61,925 nucleotides of DNA from Verrucomicrobiales bacterium (GTDB lineage Bacteria > Verrucomicrobiota > Verrucomicrobiia > Verrucomicrobiales > DEV007): assembly GCA_029213195.1 (NCBI GenBank), contig JARGNI010000032.1:1-61925 (forward strand), written 5' to 3'. The position numbers were made by a program, and so were the translations under genes. This document shows positions 28,801 to 36,136 of this stretch, one piece after another. How positions within the stretch are numbered: the first letter of the stretch is position 1; each line of letters opens with the position of its first letter. The notes under the pieces are model-generated. The model did no database searches. It had not been told where the DNA came from and saw only the letters and a list, made by a program, of their open reading frames with translations.

Positions 28801-29372
28801 AGGCGCTCGAAACGTCCGGCAAAGCCGAAAACACCCTCCTCGTCTTTCACAGCGATAACGGCGCCGATCCCCGGCACGGAGGCAGCAACGAACCCTTGCG
28901 CGGCACCAAGTTCACCACCTGGGAAGGTGGCACCCGGGTCGTCGCCCTCTTGCGGTGGCCCGCGAAGATCGAGGGGGGGCGTTCCTTCACCGAGCCGGCC
29001 GCCTACATCGATCTTCTCCCGACTTTTGCCGCTGCTGCGGGAATCGAAACACCCGAGAACCTCGATGGAATCGACCTGCTTCCCTTGCTCACCGATGAAT
29101 CCGAGCTGCAAGATCGTGTTGTTCTGTTGGGCAAGGATGCCGCCATCTCCGGTCGCTGGAAACTCAAGGGAAAGGAACTATTCGATGTCGTCGCCGATCC
29201 CGGCGAGACGGGTGATCTCGCCGACCAATATCCCGACTCGGCCCTGCGTCTCCGCCAGGCCCTGGACGACTTTCCCGCCATGCAGGGACCACAGTTCAAA
29301 TCAAAGCTACCGAAACCAGCCCAGTGGCCACCCCGCGAATGGATGTTGCCGACCGCCACAGAGGAAGAATGA
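25872..29372 (+). CDS. Secreted sulfatase - discoidin - sulfatase fusion
   Basis: A 1,166-aa chain from the ATG at 25872, eight bases after the previous stop; the in-frame upstream extension is out-of-frame sequence of the preceding gene and lacks a signal. Signal peptide MKFRPVFAALSWLSLLAVAQA. Module 1 (about 23-560) is an arylsulfatase (RPNIILILADDLGYSDLG, CCPSR with formylglycine site C71). Module 2 (about 570-715) is a discoidin-like sandwich (EETVTLDFGETRTTEGANLYWF). Module 3 (about 722-1150) is a second sulfatase (PPNIVHIIADDLGWGDVG, CSPTR with C772). Both sulfatases keep the C-x-P-S/T-R motif for formylglycine maturation; no maturase gene is in the window. The frame continues past the stop into sulfatase-like sequence, suggesting a once longer chain. 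Confidence 0.9.
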   Translation: MKFRPVFAALSWLSLLAVAQATERPNIILILADDLGYSDLGCYGGEIETPHLDRLAENGVRFTQFYNASRCCPSRASLLTGLYQHQAGIGNMVYGDWGEGYRADLVEEVATFGEVLGKAGYQTMMSGKWHVGHTDPKARPEARGFDRFTGIYSHVDSYWKVLKGCDIYRDGELFIPAQENPENPYRPDEDFYTTDFFTDVSIDYIDQALEDPNRPFLLYLCHNAPHFPLETPDDLIEKYRGRYLKGWDVLRKEKFERMKAMGLLPEGQQLPEVRGFENKRIPGFTATGVSSDVLPAWDSLSEEEQRELDFRRAMYAGQVDSLDQNVGRLVEHLEKRGALDNTLILFLSDNGCSGELGLFGMNWEQHREKNYETWKRKSGWSISQGQCWAAFSNTPFRKYKKFTHEGGIATPLIAHWPAGIERPGRIESKQAFHLIDIMPTLLEGAGAEYPAERDGHTVPSMEGVSLLLSIRGAEGAPVVDRALYWQHETHAAIREGDWKLVTDDDRSVDGWELYDLSRDRSETENLAAQQPEKVAALYWKWKAWAGRVNAIPFPEQRDRSRAPEGSADVTTWKSGKMTVKASHCFSRDSLQAILTNKPPAGSGDKSKPKHTFWPRKGTEETVTLDFGETRTTEGANLYWFDDTGRGGCRTPESWRVDYYDGKAWQAVKTSDSYTTNRDTFNEVRFEPVSTSALRMTVKLRENFSGGVLRFLPQFAASVRAVNDSPPNIVHIIADDLGWGDVGFHGSEIPTPHLDRLADESVVLDRFYVTPICSPTRAGALTGRYPWRFGIWGGVCSPIARHGLPPSETTVPEVLARAGYQHRALLGKWHLGLASDIFHPLEHGFTTFYGHYNGAIDYFSRERFGQLDWHRDREPVHEEGYSTDLLGREAVRFIHETDGPFYLLVSFNAPHSPLQAKDDDLAAVGFDPAGSRAPNTDAGIAKREKDPDYGEAGKGNSERQTFTAMTRAMDRNIGRLVEALETSGKAENTLLVFHSDNGADPRHGGSNEPLRGTKFTTWEGGTRVVALLRWPAKIEGGRSFTEPAAYIDLLPTFAAAAGIETPENLDGIDLLPLLTDESELQDRVVLLGKDAAISGRWKLKGKELFDVVADPGETGDLADQYPDSALRLRQALDDFPAMQGPQFKSKLPKPAQWPPREWMLPTATEEE

Positions 29373-29560
29373 CCTAACGTCGTCCTTATTTTTACCGACG
29401 ACGCCGGTTCCATCGACTTCGGGTTCCAACCCGGGGGGTGATCCCGCTCTCGCCGCGCTGACTCCAACCATAACTGGCATTGGCCAGGAGGGCGCGGTCT
29501 TCGCCCTCGATCTCATGCCCACCATCCTCCGTCTCATGGGCGGCGTGACCGGGCCCGCTT
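29373..29560 (+). pseudogene. Decayed third sulfatase module downstream of the fusion gene
   Basis: Immediately after the TGA of the preceding gene, and in the same frame, the DNA reads PNVVLIFTDDAGSIDFGFQP before another stop; this is the canonical sulfatase N-terminal metal-site segment. About 125 bases on, in another frame, comes FALDLMPTILRLMGG, the conserved segment found late in sulfatases. Around 850 bases of a normal sulfatase gene are therefore missing between them. This is a deleted remnant, probably once fused to the upstream chain. Confidence 0.75.
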
Positions 29561-29668
29561 GGAATTTCGCGCTCTGCCTCCGCGTTTGGATGGGAGATGG
29601 AGGCCGGAAGCCGGGGCCCCCACGACTTGCTGACTCGGGCTTGAGTCATCGAATTTGAGGTTTGGGGA

Positions 29669-29894
29669 GGCGTCCCGTACGGGGCTCTCTCCCGCGTTGA
29701 TAGAAGCTGCAACTACCTGACTATTAGGTAGTTGGCGACCCGTACGGGACTCGAAGCCGGGTTCGCAATTCATCGATCTGCATCAATTTGCACTAATCTG
29801 CACGGATACAGCAACTTACGAAAATGACCATTTTGCAGATTGATGCAGATCAATGCGGATTGTACGGAACATTTTGTTGTGCGTTGTTGTGCAT
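29669..29894 (-). repeat. Direct repeat R2 with tRNA 3'-end-like core and hairpin
   Basis: 29732-29894 is the second copy of R1, same orientation, about 91 percent identical by eye. It is preceded by a perfect 9-base inverted repeat (CAACTACCT, 7-base loop, AGGTAGTTG; 29710-29734) and, at 29669, by a degenerate GGCGTCCCGTACGGGGC copy of the core. The right-edge repeat (R3) shows the same order of degenerate core, spacer and core, so R2 and R3 share a longer unit than R1. Confidence 0.8.
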
Positions 29895-29918
29895 TTTCGC
29901 GGCTTTGGAAGTAACTCT

Positions 29919-31448
29919 TCAGCGGGATTCTTTGAGATGCTCGATAAGGGCTTCCCGGTCTTGGGCGTTCAGCAGTCCCTGGAACTCCATCTTCGTTCCC
30001 GGAGCGAAAGTTTTCGGACTGGTCAGAAACTGATTGAGCAGTTCCGGTGTCCATTTTCCTCCGTTGCCCCGGCCGATCCGTGACAGGGCATCCGAGTAGT
30101 CGAACCCCGGTCCCGAGGCGATGGGGCGTTCCCAGAATCCGTCCAGGCTGGGTGCTGGCATACCGACGCGGTGCTGGCCCGGGGCGCCGTGGCATCCCGA
30201 GCACAGAATGGCCAGGGTCGCGCCCCGTTCGGCCATGTCGAGGGTGGCGACCTGGGTTTCGTCGAGGACGTAGTCTCCCCGCATCTTCATGAGCGCCGCC
30301 ATCTTCTCTTCCGTCATCGAAGCCCGTATCTTCCGATAGGCTTCGGCCTCGATGCAGGCAGCATCCATTTCGAGTCGGCCCATCGCCCGCGCGAGTTCGT
30401 GAACGCGCTCGGGATCGAAGCGTTCCGGACCGGTGCGGAGCAGCGCGAGTTGTTCGAGGAACTCATGCCGCTTTTCGAGGAACTCGCGGACGACCGGCAC
30501 CTGGATGTCCACCGCCTGCTCGATGAGGCCCTGCTGCTCCTCGTCGAGCAGGGCGAAGAAGTCCTTCGCGATGGTTCCGCGACTGGCGGCATGGCCGCTC
30601 TTGTGGCGGATCGAGACGAAGCCGAAGAACTGGGCCGGTTGCCCGATGGGGATGATCTCGTTGTCCTCGGGCGTGCCGGTGAGCCAGGAGAATGCCTTGG
30701 CATAGAGATCCTCGAGTTGTTTCGCATCCTCACGATCGATTCCCGCGGCTGAGACACGAACTCCATCGCCATGCTTCCGGGCTGTTTCCGGGTCGGCACG
30801 CCAGGCGCGGAGGAGTCCTGCTTGGGATTCCGTGAGGCTGTCTTCGAGCTCGGCATAGGCCCTGGCTTCGTGGACGGCGACCTCACAGTTGAGGAGTGAG
30901 AAGCGTTCTCCCAACTCATGGAGTTCCTCCCGGTCGATGGGAAGACCGGTGTAGAGGTGGTCTTCGAGTCGTGTCAGGATTTCCTCGCGGACACTCCACC
31001 AGTTCTGAAGAGCTTCCTTCTCTGCTCTGACGGCTTCGGCCATGCGCCGTTTCTGGGCTTCGTCGGCGACGGCAAAAAAGGCCCGCCCCAGGGTCCCGCG
31101 ATTGGCAGCTCGCCCGCTCTGGTAGCGCAGTGCGACGAACCCGAAGAACTGGGCATTTTTGCCGACAGACAGTTTCTCATTGTCGGCGGGCGAGCCGGTG
31201 ATCCAGGTGAATCCTTTCGAGGCAAGGGCCGCCTGGAGATCCTTCTCGTTGCGGAGGCCGCTGTATTCCTCGGCGGTCCAGGTGCTCGTGTCTTTCTTGT
31301 CGGGTCTGTTTCCCTTGCGCCCTTCGCCTTTCCGTTTCTCTCCCTGCGAATGGGCGGAAGTGAGGAGAAAGGCAAGGCAGAGGAGAGAGGCAAACCTCTT
31401 CAGTCCTCGACCCGACCCTGTTGCGTGAATTGAGTGAAACGATTTCAT
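29919..31448 (-). CDS. Secreted duplicated-domain protein with C-terminal cytochrome c
   Basis: A 509-aa exported protein, family not recognised. After the signal peptide (RFASLLCLAFLLTSAHSQG) and a Lys/Arg-rich stretch, a helical domain of about 150 residues occurs twice (about 68-222 and 243-395). The shared markers are FTWITGSPADNE / FSWLTGTPEDNE and AQFFGFVALRYQSGRAANRGT / AQFFGFVSIRHKSGHAASRGT. The C-terminus is a c-type cytochrome: CSGCH at 416-420 and a likely axial Met at 487 (GTKMEFQG). Its start overlaps the stop of the upstream sulfatase gene by four bases, so the two are translationally coupled. A periplasmic electron-transfer or redox-sensing role is inferred only from the haem site. 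Confidence 0.7.
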   Translation of the reverse strand: MKSFHSIHATGSGRGLKRFASLLCLAFLLTSAHSQGEKRKGEGRKGNRPDKKDTSTWTAEEYSGLRNEKDLQAALASKGFTWITGSPADNEKLSVGKNAQFFGFVALRYQSGRAANRGTLGRAFFAVADEAQKRRMAEAVRAEKEALQNWWSVREEILTRLEDHLYTGLPIDREELHELGERFSLLNCEVAVHEARAYAELEDSLTESQAGLLRAWRADPETARKHGDGVRVSAAGIDREDAKQLEDLYAKAFSWLTGTPEDNEIIPIGQPAQFFGFVSIRHKSGHAASRGTIAKDFFALLDEEQQGLIEQAVDIQVPVVREFLEKRHEFLEQLALLRTGPERFDPERVHELARAMGRLEMDAACIEAEAYRKIRASMTEEKMAALMKMRGDYVLDETQVATLDMAERGATLAILCSGCHGAPGQHRVGMPAPSLDGFWERPIASGPGFDYSDALSRIGRGNGGKWTPELLNQFLTSPKTFAPGTKMEFQGLLNAQDREALIEHLKESR

Positions 31449-32869
31449 GGTTGTTGTTTTCCTTTCTTGTTCTTCCTGTTCTGTCCGTCCTTCTTCTCCC
31501 CGCGATTCTCCTTCAGGGACGGTGGATTCTTGGGATCGTATTGCGGATTCTTCTCCGGCATCTGGGCGTCCACCTCGGCGAGGTAGGCGAAAAGTTTCTC
31601 TTTCAGCGCATCAACCAGCTCCGGTTTCTCTTTCGCCAGGTCGTGCCGCTCGGCGATGTCATTGTCGAGATCGAAGAGGTGCGTCTCCCCGGTCTCGTAG
31701 AAGTGCATGATCTTCCAGTGGTCGAGCAGCAGGGCGGAGTGCGGCGTGTCTCCCTGGTAGTGGGGGAAATGGAAAACCAGTTCTTCCCGTAGGCGCTTCA
31801 CCGGCTTGTCCTCCCCTCGGAACAGGTGGGTGATCGACCCGCCCTCGATGGTTTCCGGCAAGGCCTCCTGTACCCCGGCGAGTTCGCAGAGGGTCGGGTA
31901 GAAATCGTAGCCGACGACGCGCTGGTGGCTCCAGGAGTTCGGCGCGATCCCGGGACCACGTACGATCAGAGGAACCCGCACGCCGCCCTCCCAGACTCCG
32001 CCCTTGCCGCCGCGAAGCGCCTGCTTTGTCGAGGAGCCGTTGTCGGACATGTAGATGACGTAAGTCGTGTCCGCGATCCCGAGTGCCTCGATCTTTTCCA
32101 GCAACTTCCCGATGCCTTGATCGAGCGCTTCCGCCATGGCGGCGCGACCGATTTCCTTTTCGTTCCCCTTCGGATTGAGCTTCCGGTATTTCTCGACGAG
32201 TTCCCGGGGCGCATTCTGCGGGTAGTGCAAGGCGTGGTAGGACATCTGGATGAAGAACGGCTTCCCGGCCTGCTTCGATCGCGTCATCAAGGCGATGGCA
32301 CGTTCTCCCATCCCGAAGATATCGACCGGGTTGGGTGGCAGGTGCGGCTCGGCGTCCTGGTTGCCGGTGTCGCCGTCGCTTTCGTCATAGCCGTGCTGCT
32401 CCGGACCGCCGCCGGAGATGTGCCACTTCCCGAAGTGGGCGGTGGTGTAACCGGCGGACTGAAGAAGCTCGCCAATGGTCGTTTCCGCCGCGTCGATGCT
32501 GCGCCGATTCTGTGGTGGGATCAGGGGGAACCCGTCCTCGGCCGTCATCGAACCGGCCGCCTTGGTCCAGTGGCACTGGGCCGGACTCTTGCCGGTCTGC
32601 AGGCTGATGCGGGTTGGCGCACAAACCGAAGCCGGAGAGTATCCGGCGCTGAATCGCATTCCCTCTTCGGCGAGTCGGGCGATGTTCGGTGTTTCGATGT
32701 ATCGGCTCCTCGAATCGGGCATGTCCGGGTGCATCTGGCAGGACAAGCCGTTCCACGCCTGATCGTCGGAGAGAAGGAAGAGGAAGTTGGGTTGGTCCGA
32801 GGCGGGAGAAAGTATGGGGAGCAGCAGGAGAGAGGAGAGAAGGATGGTCAGGGCGAGAGTTGTTTTCAT
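31445..32869 (-). CDS. Secreted arylsulfatase (CAPTR type)
   Basis: A 474-aa formylglycine-dependent sulfatase with signal peptide MKTTLALTILLSSLLLLPIL. Metal-site N-terminus PNFLFLLSDDQAW; maturation motif CAPTR with C83; GYTTAHFGKWHISGGGPEQHG and a late YMSDNGSSTKQALRGGKGG give the remaining conserved blocks. The last 25 residues are a Lys/Gln-rich tail (NRGEKKDGQNRKNKKGKQQP) that is probably unstructured. It lies 144 bases downstream of the histidine kinase gene on the same strand and overlaps the following cytochrome gene, so the two-component system and this sulfatase may form one transcription unit. Substrate unknown. Confidence 0.93.
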   Translation of the reverse strand: MKTTLALTILLSSLLLLPILSPASDQPNFLFLLSDDQAWNGLSCQMHPDMPDSRSRYIETPNIARLAEEGMRFSAGYSPASVCAPTRISLQTGKSPAQCHWTKAAGSMTAEDGFPLIPPQNRRSIDAAETTIGELLQSAGYTTAHFGKWHISGGGPEQHGYDESDGDTGNQDAEPHLPPNPVDIFGMGERAIALMTRSKQAGKPFFIQMSYHALHYPQNAPRELVEKYRKLNPKGNEKEIGRAAMAEALDQGIGKLLEKIEALGIADTTYVIYMSDNGSSTKQALRGGKGGVWEGGVRVPLIVRGPGIAPNSWSHQRVVGYDFYPTLCELAGVQEALPETIEGGSITHLFRGEDKPVKRLREELVFHFPHYQGDTPHSALLLDHWKIMHFYETGETHLFDLDNDIAERHDLAKEKPELVDALKEKLFAYLAEVDAQMPEKNPQYDPKNPPSLKENRGEKKDGQNRKNKKGKQQP

Positions 32870-33013
32870 GAAATCCGGTCGTGGTTACAGGCTAGTAAAC
32901 CTCCGGTTTGTTTCAGAAAGATTTCGCGCGGATTACACGGATGAAATGTTTCGGAAAACGGGAAACCGGCAGCCAGCGCACGGTTTCGCCTTCCCGACCG
33001 CAGGTTGCGCCCC

Positions 33014-34462
33014 TCACATCGGGAGCGACACCGTCATCATCGTCAGTCCTGCGTCGGTCACGCTTGCCGTGACGCTCCCTCCATGCGCGGTAACGATCTC
33101 CTTCACGAGGCTCAGCCCCAACCCCACTCCCGACTCGGTAGCATCGTTTGCACGACACCCACGTTCAAAGCGGTCGAAGATACGCTCGCGATCCGCCTCG
33201 GCGAGGGCATCTCCCGTATTGGCAATCGTCCACTCGATGCCGTTCCCGGTGCGACGGAGTCTGCAATCGATGACTCCGCCCTCCTCATTGTACCGGACTG
33301 CGTTGGAAAAAAGATTGTGCGCCACCTGCTGCAGGAGAACGGGGTCGCCGTTGATCTCGATGCCGGACTCGATTTCGCTGCGGATCGTGAGGTCGCGAGC
33401 CTCCGCGAGCAGGTCGGCATCTTCCAGCCAGGTTTCCAACAGGCTGCTCAGATCAATCCGCTCGGCGCTGATTTCGAGTTTCCCGGCGTCGGCCCGGGAA
33501 AGAAGCAGGAGGCTTTCGAGAATGGCGCCCTGGCGATCGGTTTGTTCGAGTAGCTGTGAAAACGCTTCCTGTGCTTCGGGGAGATTTCGACATTTCTCGA
33601 GGCCCTGCTCGAGAGTGCCGCGCATGATGGCCAGTGGAGTCTTGAGCTCGTGCGAGGCGTCGGCGCTGAAACGATTGGCCTGGTGAAAACTGCGTTCCAG
33701 TCGCTCCAGCATCGCGTTGTAGGTTTCGATGATTCTGGCAAATTCGAGATCGGCTCTTCCGGCGTCCAGCCTTTGGTCGAGATCCCGGACCGAGAGGTTT
33801 GCCATGTCCTCTCCCAGCACCCGGATGGATCGGAGTGCTTTTCTTCCCAGCCACCACGCGCCGAGGGCGATCATGGCGAGCGCGGCCGGTAACGCGACAA
33901 GGAAGGCATTGCGCAACTGGAGCAATGCCCGGGAAAACTGATCGAGATCCGCTCCGGTAACGAGCACCACGTTCTCGTTGCGAAAAACACCAAGCCGGTA
34001 GCGCTTGCCTTCGGTGTCGACGGTGTAGAAGCGGGGTTCATACAACGGGCGCAGTTCGCGATCAGGGCGGGCTTCTCCCGGTTTCGGGGTAGGGATAACC
34101 AACTCGGGCTGGGGATCGAGGAGAGAATCGCCAGGGGCATACTTGATGGGGTCGAGCCTTTCCGGCCACCATGAAGAGCGGAAGAGAGTCTTCTCCCTTT
34201 GATTCAGGATCGCAAAAAAACGATGGGGTGCCACTTCCGAGCCCACCATGCTGGCGAGAGTCTCTTCCTGTCGTTCTCCACTCACGTTCGGACCGGACCG
34301 GCTCGCGAACCGGTAGCCAAAGGTGGTGAGTTCCTGGTCGAGGGAGCGCAGTTGCGATCGCGACAGGGCGGCCCACGAGACCAGGCCAAAGACGAGCAGT
34401 GCTAGGCCCGAGAGTCCCATCGAGATCAGGGCGAGCCGGAAGCGAAAGGATCGGCGCTTCAT
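33014..34462 (-). CDS. Sensor histidine kinase
   Basis: A 482-aa membrane kinase of the classical (EnvZ/PhoR-like) type. It has an N-terminal membrane helix (LALISMGLSGLALLVFGLVSWAAL), a periplasmic loop of about 140 residues, a second membrane helix (AFLVALPAALAMIALGAWWLG), a HAMP-like linker and a dimerisation box with H271 in FSADASHELKTPLAIMRG. The C-terminal ATPase domain shows HNLFSNAVRYNEEGG (N box), IANTGDAL (G1) and GVGLGLSLVKEIVTAHGG (G2). The partner response regulator lies four bases upstream on the same strand. The periplasmic loop has no recognised sensor fold. Confidence 0.94.
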   Translation of the reverse strand: MKRRSFRFRLALISMGLSGLALLVFGLVSWAALSRSQLRSLDQELTTFGYRFASRSGPNVSGERQEETLASMVGSEVAPHRFFAILNQREKTLFRSSWWPERLDPIKYAPGDSLLDPQPELVIPTPKPGEARPDRELRPLYEPRFYTVDTEGKRYRLGVFRNENVVLVTGADLDQFSRALLQLRNAFLVALPAALAMIALGAWWLGRKALRSIRVLGEDMANLSVRDLDQRLDAGRADLEFARIIETYNAMLERLERSFHQANRFSADASHELKTPLAIMRGTLEQGLEKCRNLPEAQEAFSQLLEQTDRQGAILESLLLLSRADAGKLEISAERIDLSSLLETWLEDADLLAEARDLTIRSEIESGIEINGDPVLLQQVAHNLFSNAVRYNEEGGVIDCRLRRTGNGIEWTIANTGDALAEADRERIFDRFERGCRANDATESGVGLGLSLVKEIVTAHGGSVTASVTDAGLTMMTVSLPM

Positions 34463-34466
34463 GGAT

Positions 34467-35141
34467 TCACGGAACCTCCTTCATCCGGTAGCCGACACCA
34501 CGCACCGTATCGATCAGCTTCGGTTCGCCCGGTGCCTCGATTTTCTTCCGGAGTCGCGTCACTGCGACGTCGACCATGTTGGTGCCGGTGTCGAAGTGGG
34601 TATTCCAGACATGCTCGCAGATCTGGGAACGAGAGAAGACGCGCCCGGGAGACCGCATCAGGTATTCGAGCAGGGCGAACTCCCGCTGGCTCAGTTCGAT
34701 CTCGCGGTCACCGCGCTTCGCCTCGTGCCGAATCAGATCGAGGGTGAGATCGTCGACCTGGAGGACGGTCAACGCCGTTCCCGAAGAGCGGCGCAGGAGC
34801 GCCTGGAGACGGGCGACCAGCTCCTCCACGAAGAAGGGCTTCGTGAGGTAGTCGTCCGCCCCGAGATTCAATCCCTCGACCCGTTCGTTCAGTTCGTTGC
34901 GCGCCGTCAGGAGAATGATGGGAAGGGTGACGCGGCGCTCGCGGAGGCTGCGGAGAATGCTGAGCCCATCGCGCCCCGGAAGCATGATGTCGAGCAGCAT
35001 CGCGTCGAAGGACTCGCTCGTCGCAAGGTCGAATCCTTCCTCGCCTGTCCGGCAGAGTTTGACGACGAAACCCGCTTCTTCGAGACCGGACTGGATGAAT
35101 CCGGCGATCTGGGGCTGGTCTTCGACGACGAGGATGCGCAT
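34467..35141 (-). CDS. OmpR/PhoB-family response regulator
   Basis: A 224-aa regulator with a receiver domain (acidic pair E7/D8, phosphoacceptor D51 in MLLDIMLPGRDG, K in DDYLTKPFF) and a C-terminal winged helix (RVFSRSQICEHVWNTHFDTGTNMVDVAVTRLRKKI). I prefer the ATG at 35141, which shares its A with the stop of the upstream secreted-protein gene (TGATG); a GTG one codon earlier is possible. Sits between that secreted protein and the cognate kinase. Family members bind direct-repeat DNA when phosphorylated. Confidence 0.95.
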   Translation of the reverse strand: MRILVVEDQPQIAGFIQSGLEEAGFVVKLCRTGEEGFDLATSESFDAMLLDIMLPGRDGLSILRSLRERRVTLPIILLTARNELNERVEGLNLGADDYLTKPFFVEELVARLQALLRRSSGTALTVLQVDDLTLDLIRHEAKRGDREIELSQREFALLEYLMRSPGRVFSRSQICEHVWNTHFDTGTNMVDVAVTRLRKKIEAPGEPKLIDTVRGVGYRMKEVP

Positions 35142-35965
35142 CACTGCTTACCTTGGCCCTTTCCCTCCGCCTTTTCTACTGCCGCATTTGCCTTACCGGC
35201 TTTCCGTCGATTCGATTCGTCAATTTTCCCGCGAGGCCATTCTCGCGGGAGAGGAGCTCCATTCGGCGGACGGGCAATCACGGTTCGGAAGAGGACGGTA
35301 TTGTCGAGCGCCAGATCCTCAGTCCAGATCCACTTGGCGCCAGCGAAGTCGTGGTCGTAGAAGGGCTCTTTCGGTCCGACGGCTTCTACACTGTGCTCTA
35401 CGGCATCGTCCCAGCCGCTGTCGTCAAAATCGACCTCGAACCAATCAGCGGGAATCGGGGTATGACGAGTTTTCGGATTCTGCCTGTCCCCGTTGATGGG
35501 GCCATGGAAAACGCTCCTCGCTTTCCAGGTCGTGTCGGTCACCGTGCCGTCCCCGAACTTGAGGACGAATCCCCCGTCACCCAGGTTCGTGTTGTCGTAT
35601 TCGAGCCCGGTGTCCTTGTCCGCGTTGTCTTTCGCCATCACCGCGATCGTCATGGGATACTCCGGGAGGATGTCCACTGAGACGACGTTGTGAGGGATGA
35701 AGGAGATCGAATCCACCGCCACGAGATTGCCGTTGATGTAGAGCTTGAACCAGTTGTCGGCATAGACGTTTGCCTTCACGGTGTCGGAGATTTTCGGCTT
35801 GGCGATTTTCGGCCCGCCTCCTTTCTTGCCTCTTTCGGTAGGGCCATTGCCCCGTTCACCGGCTCGTGGTTTGCGATCGTCTTGAGACTGCGCTTGGCTC
35901 GCCTGGTAGAGAAGGCCAAGAGTTCCAAGGCCAGTCATCAAAATAAGGAAGGGAAACGATTTCAT
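35141..35965 (-). CDS. Secreted galactose-binding-like jelly-roll protein
   Basis: A 274-aa exported protein; the start chosen is the ATG giving MKSFPFLILMTGLGTLGLLYQASQAQ. After a low-complexity Gly/Lys/Arg-rich linker, one sandwich domain follows (TVKANVYADNWFKLYINGNLVAVDS, PADWFEVDFDDSGWDDAVEHS, AKWIWTEDLALDNTVLFRTVI) like those appended to PVC glycosidases. The last 40 residues are again basic and low in complexity. It is first in the operon and overlaps the response regulator start by one base, so it could bind a ligand for the kinase; this is inference from gene order only. Confidence 0.65.
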   Translation of the reverse strand: MKSFPFLILMTGLGTLGLLYQASQAQSQDDRKPRAGERGNGPTERGKKGGGPKIAKPKISDTVKANVYADNWFKLYINGNLVAVDSISFIPHNVVSVDILPEYPMTIAVMAKDNADKDTGLEYDNTNLGDGGFVLKFGDGTVTDTTWKARSVFHGPINGDRQNPKTRHTPIPADWFEVDFDDSGWDDAVEHSVEAVGPKEPFYDHDFAGAKWIWTEDLALDNTVLFRTVIARPPNGAPLPREWPRGKIDESNRRKAGKANAAVEKAEGKGQGKQ

Positions 35966-36020
35966 GGTGAGTGAAGGTCTGTGATTCACATCCATGAAAC
36001 CTCGTGATGGTGTCGAAACG

Positions 36021-36047
36021 ATTACGATCGGATTACACGATCGTAAT
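36021..36047. promoter_or_regulatory. Perfect inverted repeat in a divergent control region
   Basis: ATTACGATCG, a 7-base centre, then CGATCGTAAT: two perfect 10-base arms in the 171-base gap between the two-component operon (minus) and the esterase/sulfatase operon (plus). It is a good operator candidate. The centre shares CGGATTACACG with 32929-32939, just upstream of the neighbouring sulfatase gene, although similar words also occur in widespread PVC intergenic repeats. Confidence 0.45.
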
Positions 36048-36136
36048 AATCCGAATCCATCGCATGATTCGGTCCTATAATCTTGCCAGCACGGCCCTAT
36101 TCAGGCAGACACGTCACAACACTTGGAAAAGAATTC

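Noticed and set aside
29709-29735. Integron attC-like site
   Set aside because: The hairpin has perfect symmetrical arms without the R/L box asymmetry of attC, no cassette structure surrounds it, and no integron integrase is present.
32897-32909. Terminator AAACC-TCC-GGTTT between kinase and sulfatase genes
   Set aside because: The stem is only five A/T-rich pairs and is not followed by a T run on the minus strand; too weak to call.
32921-32945. Specific operator near the sulfatase start (CGCGGATTACACGG)
   Set aside because: This word resembles a widespread intergenic repeat of many environmental bacteria, so it is poor evidence for a regulator site.
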